Below, piece after piece: positions 38,332 through 51,954 of a stretch of 64,000 bases of DNA. The position numbers and the translations under genes are program-made. The notes under the pieces were generated by a model. It was not told the origin of the DNA. It did no database searches and saw only the letters and a list, made by a program, of their open reading frames with translations. Each line of letters opens with the position of its first letter. Position 1 is the first letter of the stretch. Source of the stretch: Aldrovandia affinis (taxonomy: Eukaryota; Chordata; Actinopteri; Notacanthiformes; Halosauridae); the NCBI GenBank assembly GCA_029706075.1, contig JAINUG010000110.1, forward strand, positions 1,893,679-1,957,678, read 5' to 3'.

Positions 38332-39579
38332 CACTATATGGCCAATGGTCAGTGGACACCCCTACTAATTATTAAGTTCAGGTGTTTCAGCCACACCCAT
38401 TGCCAACAGGTGCATAAAATCCAGCACATAGCCATTCAATCTCCACAGACAAACATTTAGAATTCAGAATGGTTCGTAAAGAGCTCAGTGACTTTAAACG
38501 CGGCACTGTCATAGGATGCCACCTTTGCTACAAGTCAGTTTGTGAAATATCTGCCCTACTAGATGTGCCCTGGTCAACTGTAAGTGCTACTATTGTGAAG
38601 TGGAAGCACCTAGCAGCAACAACAGCTCGGCCACGAAGTGGTAGACCACGCAAACTCACAGAGCGGGGCTGACGAGTGCTGAAGCGCATAGCGTGTAAAA
38701 TTTGCCTATCATCTGCTGCATCACTCACTACAGAGTACCAAACTGCCTCTGGAAGCACCATCAGTACAAGAACTGTGTGTCGTGAGCTTCATGGAATGGG
38801 TTTCCATGGCCAAGCAGCTGCACACAAGCCTCACATCACCATGCGCAATGCCAAGCGTCGGCTGGAGTGGTGTAAAGCACGCCGCAACTGGACTCTGGAG
38901 CAGTGGAAACGTGTTCTTTGGAGTGATGAATCACATTTCACTATCTGGCAGTCTGATGGACAAATCTGGGTTTGGCAGATGCCAGGAGAACGCTACCTTC
39001 CGGAATGCATAGTGCCTACTGTAAAGTTTGGTGGAGGAGGGATAATGGTTTGGGGCTGTTTCTCAGGGTTTAGGATAGGCCCCTTAGTTCCAGTGAAGGG
39101 TATTCTTAATGCTACAGGATACGAAGACATCTTAGCCAATTGGGCACTTCCAACTTTGTGGCAACAGTTTGGGGAAGGCCCTTTGCTGTTCCAGCATGAC
39201 TGTGCCCCTCTGCACAAAGCGAGGTCCATAAAGACATGGTTAGACGAGTTTGGTGTGGAGGAACTCGATTGGCCTGCACAGAGCCCTGACCTCAACCCCA
39301 TTGAACACCTTTGGGAGGAATTAGAACACCGATTGCGAGCCAGGCCTTATCGTCCAACATCAGTGCCTGACCTCACAGATGCTCTTTTGGCTGAATGGGC
39401 ACATATTCCCACAGACACACTTCAAAATATTGTGGAAAGCCTTCCCAGAAGAGTGGCAGCTGTCATAGCCGCAAAGGGGGTCCAACTCTATATTAATGCC
39501 CATGGTTTTAGAATGGGATGTCCAACAAGCTCATATAGGTGTGATGGTCAGGTGTCCACTGACTTTTGGCCATATAGTG
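38332..39579 (+). mobile_element. Tc1-like transposon, full length
   Basis: The 1,248-bp element has inverted termini starting CACTATATGGCCAA and extending about 29 bp (CAGTGGACACC on both sides), and the TA duplication at 38330-38331 and 39580-39581. It carries one transposase gene, listed separately. It lies in the large prkg1 intron, opposite to the host gene. Confidence 0.97.
38469..39500 (+). pseudogene. Tc1 family transposase (DD34E), broken by one stop
   Basis: Cut-and-paste transposase of the Tc1 group. The N-terminal DNA-binding region (SDFKRGTVIGCHLCYKSVCE..., a paired-like helix-turn-helix) is followed by the GRPRKL motif. The catalytic triad is visible: D153 in [10 protein letters not shown]244 in QHDCAP and E279 in DLNPIEHLW, with exactly 34 residues between the last two. 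The frame is interrupted once, by TGA at 38670-38672. The second copy in this window has CGA (Arg) there, so a single CpG-type C-to-T change explains it. At the C-terminus the frame runs on through the terminal repeat to about 39653. From memory, related proteins stop soon after AAKGG, which suggests a 1-bp loss near 39478. Without these two lesions it would be about 340 residues, the normal length for the family. Confidence 0.93.
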
Positions 39580-39618
39580 TATATGTATTTGTATGTAGTT
39601 ATAAATATATATGTATAG

Positions 39619-39640
39619 TTTATCTTATCTTATCTTATTC
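39619..39640. repeat. (TATCT)n short tandem repeat
   Basis: Four TATCT units just outside the Tc1 right end. Confidence 0.85.
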
Positions 39641-42600
39641 TGTTTGGAGTTGAAATTTGTAACCACTAATTTGTTTGTGTTGGCAGGGATGTGAATACCA
39701 AAGATGTCCACCGGACCATTAGTCCATCTTATTGGCACACAGCAAGGCATCTTGAACTGTGTGTTCCTTAGAGACCACATTCTCAAGCACAATCAGTATT
39801 TACAGCACTTGAAGACTATTGACATGTCGTTTCATTTTACCCTATAAACGGCTCTTATCAGCTCAAGGCCTGGTAAATGCTAGAGGTTTAGACAAAATAA
39901 TCATTACAAGAACACAAGTCACAACGGGATAGAATACATCTTTTAGTTACTTGTTTAATAAAGGTACCATTCATTATTCTATTGTGCGGTGATTAACGTA
40001 ATACTTCACCCCAAAATTAAACTATCATATTCCTTGAGAGTATTCATTTGACTTGACAGTGTCAGCTCTCTAAGGGCTCTGGTTGCAGATTCAGACCCAG
40101 TTATAAACCGCAATCCAAAATGAATGGAAGTCATCTGAGTCCAGTGCAGTGCATCTCAACTTCTAATGAAATTTCTCTGTAAAATATTAAATATTTATGC
40201 AGCCATAGCAATGATTAACCACTTAGAGGTTGTATGTGCACAATGAACCATGTCCATAATTATACAGCCCAGTTCAAATGTTCCACTTTCATTAGAAACG
40301 TGCTAACCAGCTAATGTTGTTGTCTCCTGGCTCACAAGCAATGCCACCAATGCATGGAAAGGTGGACTACTTTTAAAACTATTACCACCAGTAGCAGCAT
40401 GTGAGCTTAAAGCAGAGGGAGAGGGAGAGGGAATCTTACTTTTAACATTTCGACTGATCCTCAACTCATAGCAAACTATGCATAACACTAAATTGGAATA
40501 GTGAAAACATATCCTTTCTGTAAGAGCAGTCTTTCATGCAGAGAATGACATAAGCTAAAATAAGAGCGCCAACTGGCCATAGCTCCAACTTAGTGAACAT
40601 TTAACCTTAACATTGACATTTAAATGCAAGCGTTTGTTTTTCTCCACAGACATTTTGGTGGTTGCTGACTGGATATAATCCAGGCCCTCGCATGAACACA
40701 CTTTACAACTCTTTCACATTAGGCAGTCCATTTCTAGCATATCACCATCTGATATATCACTTAGGTACAAAACAAGATGTGTGGAATGCATTTTATTATT
40801 TATATAGTGTATATACATTTATTTATTTTTTTTTTGAGGACTGGGCAGATAAATACGATTTAGATAAGCAGATAAAAACATGCTAATGAAGACAAGTTTT
40901 GCATTCAAAAACATAATGGCAGAAATGAAAAGAATATCACTATAATGGCAGGATGTATTTACCTAACTTAGCTGGCTGATAATTGCAGAGCTGCGACATT
41001 AGGAGAGAGATTACTGTGACATTTAAATTACACTAATGGCTTCATCTCATCCTCTGTCTGTCCAGGAATATCTTAGCAAAGACATTTTGGATGCTAATTA
41101 CGGGGGATAAAAGTTATAATCTTCAGTCACATCATCACTGAAGTTTCCTCATACCCCAATGTCACATTTGAATAACAAAGTGGCCGCATTATTGCCGAGA
41201 TGAAATGAAATAATCAAGGTACAGAATGGTCATAAACTCTTGATTTGCCAATTAGTAAAAAACTAAAGTTGGGCCTTGGTACCAAGATTTGTATGCAATT
41301 AGCAGAAAATAAATAAAACATCAGGACCACAATGAAAGGGCCCTAAAAAAGTCTGTTCTATCCTTTTTTCCTGATTGCTCTGCAAAGAGATCGCTCCGTT
41401 GTAAACAGTCTCCCTCCCCCTCTCTCCAAAGATTCTTGGTTGGAGTTCCACAACTGCACTCAGTTCCACTCTACAAACTGTGACTCAGCGGGAGACAGCA
41501 TGAAACTCCCAACTCAACACATTCCCATTCCAATGCCAAATCACTGTCAATGTGTTCGACCAAAAATCTCAGAACCAGCACTGCCAGCTGTTGGCAAAGT
41601 CAGTATAATTGACACTGCAGTCTGCAGTGGGAACGCTGGGATGGTGGAACCGACCAATTAGCAGGCAGCTAGAGAGAGAATAACAGAGGGTTGGCAGAGA
41701 TGTGAAGAATTTAAAACATCCAACATTCTAATATTCCCACACACATATTTTACCACACACAAAATACTTCTGCTAGTGGTACCATTTTTTCACTCACTGA
41801 CATGTTAAAAGCAATACAATAAGCTAACAAGCATTCCAAGCAAAACAAGTATAACCATGCAAACACCAAGATAGCAGCACATCACTGGCACTGTACACAG
41901 ATATTTAATATGAACATGGTAGCCTTTGTCTACTTTGCTCAGAGTACTTTTTCTTCCCAAGAAGAACCTGCCAGAGTAAATTCGTTCAATAACTCAAAAT
42001 CGCGAAAAATGGCATGGCTTTGAGGTTATAACATAAGATGAAAAGCTAAAATGTCATCACATTTATCTATATATCAGAATGAGGTCTGCCAAGGGTTACA
42101 AGCATGTGCCAGAGGTGAGCTGACATTTCAAGAATGTCTAAGTGTTTATATACCAAACGCTCTTCTCATCGCAGCATGAGGATACTGTAACTGGAACAGC
42201 TATGGTCAAAGCCATGTGAGAAACATTGACCAATACTGGTCTCTGTACTTGGTGGTTTTCACGGAGAGATGTGTGCATCTCAATTTCCCATTGACTCCTC
42301 TCTATTTTGAGGTCTATTCTTCTTGCAGATGATTCAAAGCATTTCAGTGCTTTGTATGGCCTTCAAATCCTTATGACCTTCATAGCCAGTGGCTATCTGT
42401 AAGCACAGCAGCATTTACCTTTCATGTCATTTTTGAACATTTGAGCCTTTCATTGAATTAGTCAAACTCTTTCTGGCCATATAACCCCACAGTCTAGAGC
42501 ACAATTTAATCCTTCCTTGCACATATTAAGATATATAATATATCACATATATTTTGTATATCCTGTACTCTCTTTTTGGGTCAAAACTATTTACCAATGT

Positions 42601-45600
42601 GGAAATATGTTTTTACCTTGTGAGGTTAATCTCTACAAAAAAAAATTCAATGTAAAAAAGGCAAGTTACTCACAAAGCATATACTCTCTGTACATCTATA
42701 AAATACAATGCCTAAATTTGCTCTGCATACTAAATTTCATCAATGTATTTCACAGAAATAAACAAGAACTGTTCCAATGCAATGCTTCCCATATTTTCCT
42801 AAATTAGTTAAAGTAACTTGGTGCTCTGTTTCTTCTGTTGAGATATCACATCTTTTTGAATTGTAGCATGCATTAGAGTTGATGATATTAATGTCATGTG
42901 TATGCGTTTATAGGTGTAACGGCAATTGAGTCATGACATTCATTTGTTATAGATTTATTTGAAATGTTCAGGGTATCACATATGGCTTTCACTGAATTAA
43001 TAAAGTAATTGCTGAATACATTCCAGAGATTAGCAGTATTGTTTCAGGATGAGCAGTACTGAAGACTTTGAGAATCAACAGCAAAAGTTGTTATTTGACT
43101 ATATTCTTTTAAAGCAGCCCATCTGCAACAATGGGGTTTGTCATTCGAAAACTGGGCAGACAATAACACTAACGAATAAATTATGATTCCATATGGTTAT
43201 TTAAAGCAATCCGTCAGCAACAAGGAGTTTTAGAATCGTGTGTTTGATGCTAAAGTGTCTTGTAAAACGGTGAACAGACAGAAAACAATACAGCAGCAAA
43301 ATACAGTACAGCAAAAATCCTTCCTAAGCTAGCTAACTTCTGTGGGTGGGGAAGGCAACAAGCTAGCAGTAGATTTCTAGGCAACTGTAAATAGTATGTG
43401 ACTGGAAAGCTAGGTAGTGCGCTGTTGACTGTTGTGAATGACATACCTGGAGTTTAGCTAGGTAGCTAGTTAATGAAGCAGCAATGTAGACATCAAAGGA
43501 AGGTTAATGATGGAATATGTTATGTTTACATGAGGTCAGAGTTAATGTGTGAAAGAACTTTAGAGTCCATGGCCATTGTAGTTAATTCTGTGGGAGACCA
43601 TGAAAAGTGCCAAACTCTCAGTGCTGTGTAGGTATGGGGTATGCTTTCGCCAACCTGTAACTTGGCGGATGGCATACCTGCCATATCAATTAATTAGCCA
43701 TCCATACACAATTCTACACATGGTGCAAAAAAGAAATGAACCACACCAGCTTGGTGAATCTGTCGAAGAGTGCATATATGCACAAAAAAGTAACTGATTG
43801 CTTTTTTTGATGTTCCGTGACATCAAAAGTAATATATTTGTCATTCAAAACCATTTCTGAAGGGTGCAATATTGAACTTGGCCATGTTAATATTAGGTAA
43901 TCTGTCAGAAAGCTCACATAACTCATTACACAAAAAAACACCAAGAATGTTTTGTAAATATAAAAAAAATTAGAAACCCAAAAACTTTAACAAAAACTTC
44001 AGAAAAGTGTGGACGCTGTGACACAAGATAGTTAAGCCTTCCATGTCTCTAAACACTTCCTACTGGACAGAGGGTGACAGCTGGGCTGAAGGGTGAAGAG
44101 AGGACATGCTGTACTGTAAGCCTTTTCAGAGTCCACAGGTACAGCGAGAATACAAGCGTTCAGAGTGAGTCTGTGGCAGAAATCAAGTGTCGGCTGTCAA
44201 ACTGCAATTGTACGATCCACAGTGGAGGAATAACCCTTTGCACAGCTGCTGTGCGCTGTTGCTCTCTGCCCACGAGAGGGTCCTTCTCACGTGCCTGCTC
44301 AGGCACTCAGTATGTAAGGGAACGTATCCAGCAGGGGCAGCTCTTACTAGACTTTCACTCCTCCTGACAGCCTGTCTAGATGCTGAGGTGGCTCTCACTA
44401 GCTTGTTTATTCACTGACGGGCCGGGAGGTAAAGACCCTCACAAATTAGTCATTAAAGCTGACATTTAGTGCATATTGATGTAACAAATGTGCAAAAACA
44501 TCAATATTCACTTTGGTGCCAAATAAATATGCCCTTTACATAATGATGAGAGAGATGCGTTCTCTGCTGTGCTCTCCCTCTGTCAGAAGAAAACTCGAGA
44601 GTTTGCGCGGTCAGCTCCATACATTGAGGAACCATTTGTACATAAATTACACATTACGTATTTGTACGCACAGGTACAGCATGAGAGATATTAGGGTCAT
44701 TCTGCAATTTTTATGCCAATATCAGGACACATTAGCAGACGGGGGGCAGGTGCAGAACGTCGCTCAGCTCCCAGAATCACACAGGACTGCGCACTGCAGT
44801 CTGGCCAATGGGGTGCATGGGCAGAAAACAACAACAACATTCTCACAAAATTGGGATGTAGTTCTACATTCTACTGCCTGTACAGTTCGCAATAAGAGAT
44901 GGAGTGGGTGTGATACAGCTGGAATCCACTTTGAGCGACAATTGGCCTTCATGAAGCGGAGGTTCCATAAACCCCATCCACGCGTGGAGCTGCAATGAGC
45001 TGTCAATTGTCTGAATAACTCAAAAATGTTTTGCTCTAAACAGCTATTGGTTCAAATCGATCACTGATAGCATATGGTAGCTTTTGTCTTCACAAAAATA
45101 GTTTGGTAATCACAAATATTTACTTGCTAAACTGTACATTTGAAGAGTCAAAGTTAAGGACAAATGGTGATTGAGTCCAGACCAGCTGAATCTCCCATCA
45201 CTAGCGCTCAGGTTCCAACTTAGTAACAGCACAGACATCAAAAGCAGCAGAAACCCTCCATTGCACCTCCACTTCAGCCCCAGAGAGCTTTAATCAAACT
45301 GCATTTAATTGTAATGTGCCAAAAACTCCAATTATTTTACAGCATCGCCTACATTACACACTGGACAGACGGCATGCTGTTTTCTGAGCCACAGCCGGTC
45401 ACTGCCGCTCTCCCTTTTGAGACATTTTCTGTTTTTCTTTTGTAACTTGTCTCAATTCAATTTCAAATAAGCAAATATGTCTTTTGAATGCCACTTCCCT
45501 GTACTTCCCTGGGACATGCATCCTAATATGGATGTAAATAAAATATTACAAATTTGCATTCATCAGGTTGCTATGCAACCATATCCTAGTTAAGACAGTT

Positions 45601-45720
45601 TGGTGGGGTTTTTATATCCATGACTGGTTAACTCTTCCCTGGCATGTTCGAGGATCTATTTTTTCAATGTCTGTGCCATTTTAAACATTTTTTTAGTACA
45701 GATTTAGAGTCCTAGGACAT
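39641..45720. other. Intronic, about 6 kb with nothing recognised
   Basis: No transposon ends, tandem arrays or coding exons identified. TAGCTAG-type short repeats occur at about 43330-43475. The 161-residue frame at 44513-44998 and the smaller ones are not protein-like. Confidence 0.45.
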
Positions 45721-46172
45721 GGGGCTGCTGGGTGGCTCATCCTGTTAAGGCACTGTGCTAGTGTGTGGATGAGCCCCATGGTCTGGTATCAAATCCAGTG
45801 CCAGTGTCAACTGTAGCCAGCAGACCTGCAGGACTACGCATAATCCGGTGGTAGCGTAGCCCAAGGAGGGAGGAAATAGTCGGCAGGGTTGTCTGTGTCT
45901 CGTCACGCACCAGCGACCCCCACTGGTCAATCAGGCACCCACAATCTGGTGGTATGAAACGAAGTGTCTTCCTCCGACTAGTGTCTGTGCAAGCTTGACT
46001 TGCACATTGCGGTGTGAAAAGAAGCAGCGGCTGACATCACATGTTTCCGAGGACAGCACATACGCTCTCCCGAGTTGCCAGCAGAGGTTGCAGCAAGTGT
46101 GGCTTAAAGTACAATTGGGCATTCCAAATTTGGAGAAAAAGGGGAAAAAGCATTAAAAAAATGTTTAAAAAC
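45721..46172 (+). mobile_element. SINE family 2, copy 2, with 13-bp TSD
   Basis: The tRNA-like head (GGTGGCTCATCCTGTTAAGG; B box GGTATCAAATCC) is followed by a body of about 300 bp and the tail TACAATTGGGCATTCCAAAT plus A-rich sequence. AGTCCTAGGACAT (45708-45720) and AGTACTAGGACAT (46173-46185) form a 13-bp duplication with one mismatch, so the copy is complete. Confidence 0.88.
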
Positions 46173-46261
46173 AGTACTAGGACATCATATTGGCAGGACT
46201 GAGAAAAAAAAAAATAATTTCAATCAAATTAACATTTTTCAATATTCACATTTTTATTCAT

Positions 46262-46345
46262 TTTCAGCTGGAGCAGTGCCCTTGAGCAAGGCATTTAACC
46301 TGAATTACTTCAGTGAACATCAAGCAGTATAATCAGATGAAATGT
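46262..46345 (+). mobile_element. Small repeat fragment related to 21145-21345
   Basis: CAGTGCCCTTGAGCAAGGCA and TTTAACCTGAATTACTTCAG match, in reverse, the AATTCAGGT...AAGTACCCTTGCT block near 21250. Confidence 0.5.
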
Positions 46346-46466
46346 TAATTTTAAGCTTTCCTCTGCTTACAGTCATTTTAATCATGAAAATATATAGCTT
46401 TACATCACTAAATGTAATGTCTCTTCCTATATGCGCTCTTTGCAGTTAAAGGGGGATTTATTGGAG

Positions 46467-46835
46467 CCTGGTGTGGCATATCCAGCTAACGCACTGGTTA
46501 TAGCTGCAGTGATGCTCCCCACGTCCTGGAATCAAATCCTGAGAAATCCCACATCGTGCCAGTGCTTAATGTGGCCGGAGTCCCATTAAGCCTTACCATT
46601 TCCCAGGGGCTTATGTTGGTAGGGTACTTCTCACCCCATAATGCAACAGCCACTTGGTAGACAAGTGGCTGTTGGTGGAGTGAAAGGCAGTGCTGGCTAG
46701 CTGCACACGCATCAAAGGATGTCCATGCTAGTCTGCACTGTCCATAACTGACCAATGATTATCCAGGGATAGAATGGGGCAACAAAAGTATGATTGGGCA
46801 TTCCAAATAGGAAGAAAAACACTGATAAAAGTGTA
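46467..46835 (+). mobile_element. SINE family 2, copy 3 (diverged)
   Basis: GGTGTGGCATATCCAGCTAA and TCCTGGAATCAAATCC (B-box region) lead to a degenerate body and the tail ATGATTGGGCATTCCAAAT then AGGAAGAAAAAC, the same tail as the SINE 300 bp upstream. No target duplication found. Confidence 0.7.
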
Positions 46836-47299
46836 TTTCTTGTTTCCCATTTTGCCCACCCCATACTGTAATTGAGGAGGTCACTCGTGCTACTAAGTTG
46901 CAGAAGCTAGATTACTTGAACCTTGAACATGGTCTAATTTTCACATCTTGCACACTTTCATTCAATTCTTGACTAAAAGCTGCACCGCATTAACTGAAAA
47001 CAATGGTGTAGTTTAAAATCAACATGCAGGGCTTTGAACTGTCCTCCATTCCTCCAGATGTCAAGTGTCGAATAACAGTCTTCTTGAAAGACAGAACATT
47101 ATCACAGGTTTTACTTCCCATTAATGCCAACACTGAAATGACACTGTTATTAATTGCCCACAGCATTACTGATTCTGACACTGCGTGCCACACATTTAAA
47201 CATAGTACCAGAAGAATTCATGATTCCTTTGCTCTATCACAGCTTACTGACCAGTACCATCTCTGACAGCATGCAGTAATATCTCATCACAACTGAGAT

Positions 47300-47455
47300 A
47301 TTACTATTCAGGTTCCACAGCTGAGATCTATTCAAGCTGGGTATTCAAGTCCAGACTCAGTGCAGTACTGGATATTCTTTAGACTAGGAAATGCAGAGCC
47401 TGGATGGGCCGAACGGCCTGTTCTCGTCATTATGCATTCTTATGTTCTTATCTGA
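47300..47455 (+). mobile_element. CR1/L2-like LINE 3'-end fragment
   Basis: Ends in GGATGGGCCGAACGGCCTGT, TCTCGTCATTATGCATTC, TTATGTTCTTA, a 3' end repeated in many fish genomes (recalled). Only about 150 bp remains. Confidence 0.6.
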
Positions 47456-49256
47456 CTTCCAGGAATTCTATTCACAATTAAATAAAAGATTAATGCACAC
47501 AATCTGACACTGCTGCTTCAAAGAAGATCAGGTCTGTCATTTTTAACCATGGGCACGTGGAAATATGGATGGGCCGTGTACGCTATTGTGTTAAATGGGA
47601 CATGAAATGGCATTTACAGTTCATCTTTTACACAAATGGCTATTTAAGCTCCTTTGCCAGTCCCACGAAAGGCTCTGAAACATTAGACATATTCCTGGAT
47701 CACCTATTGCTTGTGTGCTGTTCCACAGGCCATTTTCATCACAGTCCTATGGTACTGGAACAGTACAGGCACAAAAAATGTGCTATAGGTAGACAGAGTC
47801 AATGGGAAAACCCATCAACACGTTCATTAGTTAATACCTTGAAAGGGAATTAATTTCTTTATAAGCACTAGGGGGGACATTCAACTTCTGAATCAGTAAC
47901 GGTCCCACATCATTGCCCCATCGTTCATTATTTCACACTCAAAAGAAATTCCAGTAGGTAGCACCCCACACTGCAACACAACACAAATTATTGCTTTTGT
48001 TGGCTGGCAGTTTTTCAATTATTTTGACCGAATAAGAAGAGCAGTCTGACGAGACAAAATCTGAATTGGCGAATAGCAGATACTGGTGAATGCACAACAA
48101 ACTGAAAATACAGGTCTACCGTTTTTGACCCATTTCTCTCTTTTTTTCGTGACTGTCAATAAGTGCGTTGAAGCCTACGCGAGGGGGAGTTTGGACTTGT
48201 CAAAGCTTTAAACCGGCTAACATTTTAATTCGTCGTTAATCCTAATGCGAGGGCGTATTACTACGAGATATTCCTCATTTGGCAACATTTGGTCATTTGG
48301 CAATATGCCGTGTAGCTGCATCATGGGTAAAAATGTCTCACTGATGGTAGTACATCCCTGCAATGAAAGCAAATTATGCATGTGCAAATTACACAAACAG
48401 CACATTAAGCATCTGCAGAAACAACAAATATACTTAAGAGTGCTTCACCAGGCACAGTGTAGACATGCAGATTATACCCAAAGTAAAAGGCATACCATTG
48501 AGGGGCCCACACAAGTTACTTAGAAAACACAATATAGTTCGTCTATCAGCCCTAGGTAAAACTCTCAATAGCTGTCCGTGTGTGAACGTCTTGCAGCAGA
48601 ACATTTCCTGCTATACCCTGGGAGACCATGTTGTCACCAACAGCACTTTGTGGAAACAAAACGCTTTTGCAGTTTTGTAAAGTACACAATATTCATCACT
48701 TTCATATCTCTGTCGCCGATAGTGTAAATGCAGAAGGGGAGGACAAAACAAGTGCGCATTGAAGTGGAAAAGTTCAGAGCACTTTGTAATGCCTTTGGCT
48801 AAAAGGTTGAAGAAGTAGAACATAAAAGAGATATTAACAGGACACTAGACCTTCTCTCAAGATATTCAAAACACCTGCACATTGGATCATGGTTAAGGTG
48901 ACTTCCAAATTCTTTGCCGAGAAACTACTTTTCTTCCATTACCAATCAAATGACCCCTCTTACCAACTTCAACAGGCCCTCCATGAATCGCACCCCTGTT
49001 CAAGTGCTTTGGCACCTCTGCTAAGATTAGGGTATTTGTCTTGCCTATTTTCAATCAATGATTGAGTGCACCTCAATGACAGCCACAAGCATACTGAAAT
49101 CAGCTCAAGCATCTTCACCGTATCCACTCTGAACCTTGGAACACAATTCTGATGCACAAAATGTTCTCTGCCATTTTTCCCCACTCTTTCACGGTTTTCA
49201 AAAATAAAGTTTTTCACAAAGTTGCTGAAAAAGAATGTATGAGCGAAGAGCATATG
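47456..49256. other. Intronic, nothing recognised
   Basis: Unique-looking AT-rich sequence without genes or repeat ends. Confidence 0.5.
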
Positions 49257-49258
49257 AG

Positions 49259-49318
<60 letters not shown>
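49257..49318. repeat. (GT)n microsatellite
   Basis: About 60 bp of GT repeats with a single GC step. It gives artificial Thr-His and Val-Cys frames. Confidence 0.97.
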
Positions 49319-49319
<1 letters not shown>

Positions 49320-51954
49320 CTGCACATCTGTGTTTGAGTATCTTGAATATGCAGCTTGTGTTGTATATCCATTTTATTGAAACACATGAAAGCAAAATGA
49401 GGGAAGGAGGAGTGAGAGTGTGGCCGGTGTGTGCGTATGATAGGTAATGCAAAGGAGGTTTGAGATTTCACCTTTCCCTGTTTTCACAGTACAGCAGGGG
49501 AGATGTGCCCAGCTGACAAACAGACAAACTAAAAAATGCTTCCAATCAAGTCACACTGTGACACCTTCTATAGTACTTAGTTTTAGTGGTGAGAGCAAGA
49601 AAAAACAGTAACAGCAAATGGGTTACTTTAAAGAATCACAAATACCTTCCAAAGCAAAACAATGGCATATAGATTCACCTCAATGGTGACAGGGTGCAAC
49701 ACATTTTCATCAATGTCTGATCAGCTACAGCACTTAAAGCATATTTAGGGCAGATTATTCAAATGATACCCAGTCTTAGTTTAACATTTCCTTGTATTTG
49801 TAATAACTACATCTTTCTATTTTCTATTTTTGCATATGTATTATTTACATGAAACCTTGGCACAAAAAGAATGCAGAGAGTGGCACTAAATGGAGAAATT
49901 GTAGCGAATGCTATATTTATGGAAGGTATCAAATTTGCAGCTAAAAAAATGTACAGTACTGAATGCCCCCCTTTATTACATTACCAAATGTGTCTGTATG
50001 TGTGGTTTCACAGCAAACAACAAAGTGATTTGCCTGCCTCCAAAAATGTGGCTTTACTCTGCATCACCTTTCATAGCAGACCAATGCTACCTAAATGGCA
50101 GCTAATCACCAAGATGGTACCATTCACAATGCATCAGGCAAAGCTGCCTTTTACTCTCCTGTGGGCAGTGTGTACATTTTTCTACATATTTTTATATTTT
50201 AATTTTTGGTTTGTTAAAAGAATCTCAGTCAGCTGACAGATACCTTATTATGCAAGCAAGGCACCTTCGGGACAGTTTTGAACAATATAGCTAGCTTGCT
50301 ACAATGTAACAAATAAGACAGATTCATTAGTTGAACTGACCACACGAGGTAAAAATTCAATGATCCAGAAGGAGTAAAAGCCTAAAGATTTCTGTCTGGC
50401 TACTTCCTTTTCGATCTAGATTTTTGATAAAGTATGAATATAGTAAAAGGGACAGCCAGACATGTTGTTTTGTACAGGGTATATCATTATTTAGTTTAAT
50501 ACAACAGCTAAATGTAGTATTACAAGAGCAGGACATGCAGAGACATCTTTGTGGCATGTTAGAGGGAAAAGTTTGAGGAGCAGGAGACTGTATGAAGCTG
50601 CAATCAGAGACCATCACAAAGCAGATCAAAATCTGTGCAACACAACATCTGTGATTGATATTTGTCATACATTAATTCAGGCACCAGTGCACACATGATA
50701 CAAATGGCAGCAATTTCGCCAGTTCAATTCATGCTGCAAAATCACCAGCCCAGAGGTAGCAATAATTGGTAAACCATTTCCGAGGTAGTATGAAGGGCTC
50801 CAAAAAGTCTGAAATGCGGAATTGCCGTAATGAGTGGCTAGCTTCTTCCAAGCTGACAGGCACTGTATATTATTGTTGACAAGTCTGATTAGAGCCCACA
50901 TTGCCTGTAGGTATTGTCTTTGCTGGAACTGGTAAATTGGTTAAAGCTCCCCTCTGCTCTAATAAACTGAAAGGGGAATTATTCAGTGTTCCTCTGCGTG
51001 GCCTGTCACTCCCATTGACCCGGGGGTGGCAATCTAAGCCGAAATCACGCTTTCATCTCCTGCTTATCCATGTAAGCGCCTAACACACCGCAGGCTCTGG
51101 TGAATGAGCACTGAACAGAGTGGGGGAGAGGTCGTTACCCTCTCAGCCGCACGAGGGAACGGATTTCTAGTGGCATGTTAGCTCAGGCAGAAATATATTT
51201 AAAAGGGGTACAGGATCTGAGGGGACCCAGGTCTACTCCCCATGTGACTATGCGTACGCAAAAAGACAAACAATAGAAGGTGGTGCAACTTTCCTGAGCG
51301 TTCAGACCGCCGGCCTTCAACGTAATGGAAAGATTGAGCTGATATCAATCATCCCTGCAGCTGCAAGGCACTCGCTTGCCACGGCCACAGAGTGAGAAGG
51401 GAGGATGGTCACCGACTCCAGTCACAGCTCTGCATGTGAGCGCACTGCTCAAACACCGCACATGTCTGGACCCTGTGATTCAGCATGCCGTGTGTCACTC
51501 CTGGTCAAAGTGTTGTTGTTTTTTTGCTAAAAAATACAAGCCCTCTTTCACTTTCACATTCCAAATCTCTGTGTGAAGTTGAGGGACTCATGATTTTCCA
51601 TTTGCAGATTGTGTCAGACAAAATACGTCATGATATGGTTGATGAGCAAGCCTTCTCCAATACATGTGCACCTCTTATTTGTTGAAAATATTCCTGGTTA
51701 GAATTCAAATTGAATTTCTGGATATATTTCACATTTATCAATATACACCCATGTTATTCCTTTGCTTTATAAAGAAGTAAGAAAGGAAAAGTTCATATTT
51801 GATCAAAAACCAATCTCTCCCTAAAGGTATTAAAGATGAACATACCTTTTTTTAGTTCTCATTAGTCCATTCTCCCCTAAAAATAGCAAACAGCAAAACA
51901 TAGCACAGGGTGCAAAGTTTAGCTTTCATACCAATTATCTTACCAATTATCGAT
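49319..51954. other. Intronic, mostly unique
   Basis: No gene. GATTTCTAGTGGCATGTTAG and CAGGCAGAAATATATTTAAA (51162-51205) resemble 53601-53640, possibly an extension of the local duplication listed next. Confidence 0.4.

Noticed and set aside
38676-39653. Separate second gene starting at the GTG in the Tc1 element
   Set aside because: It is the same frame as the 38469 transposase after a single stop, and GTG is not a plausible eukaryotic start here.
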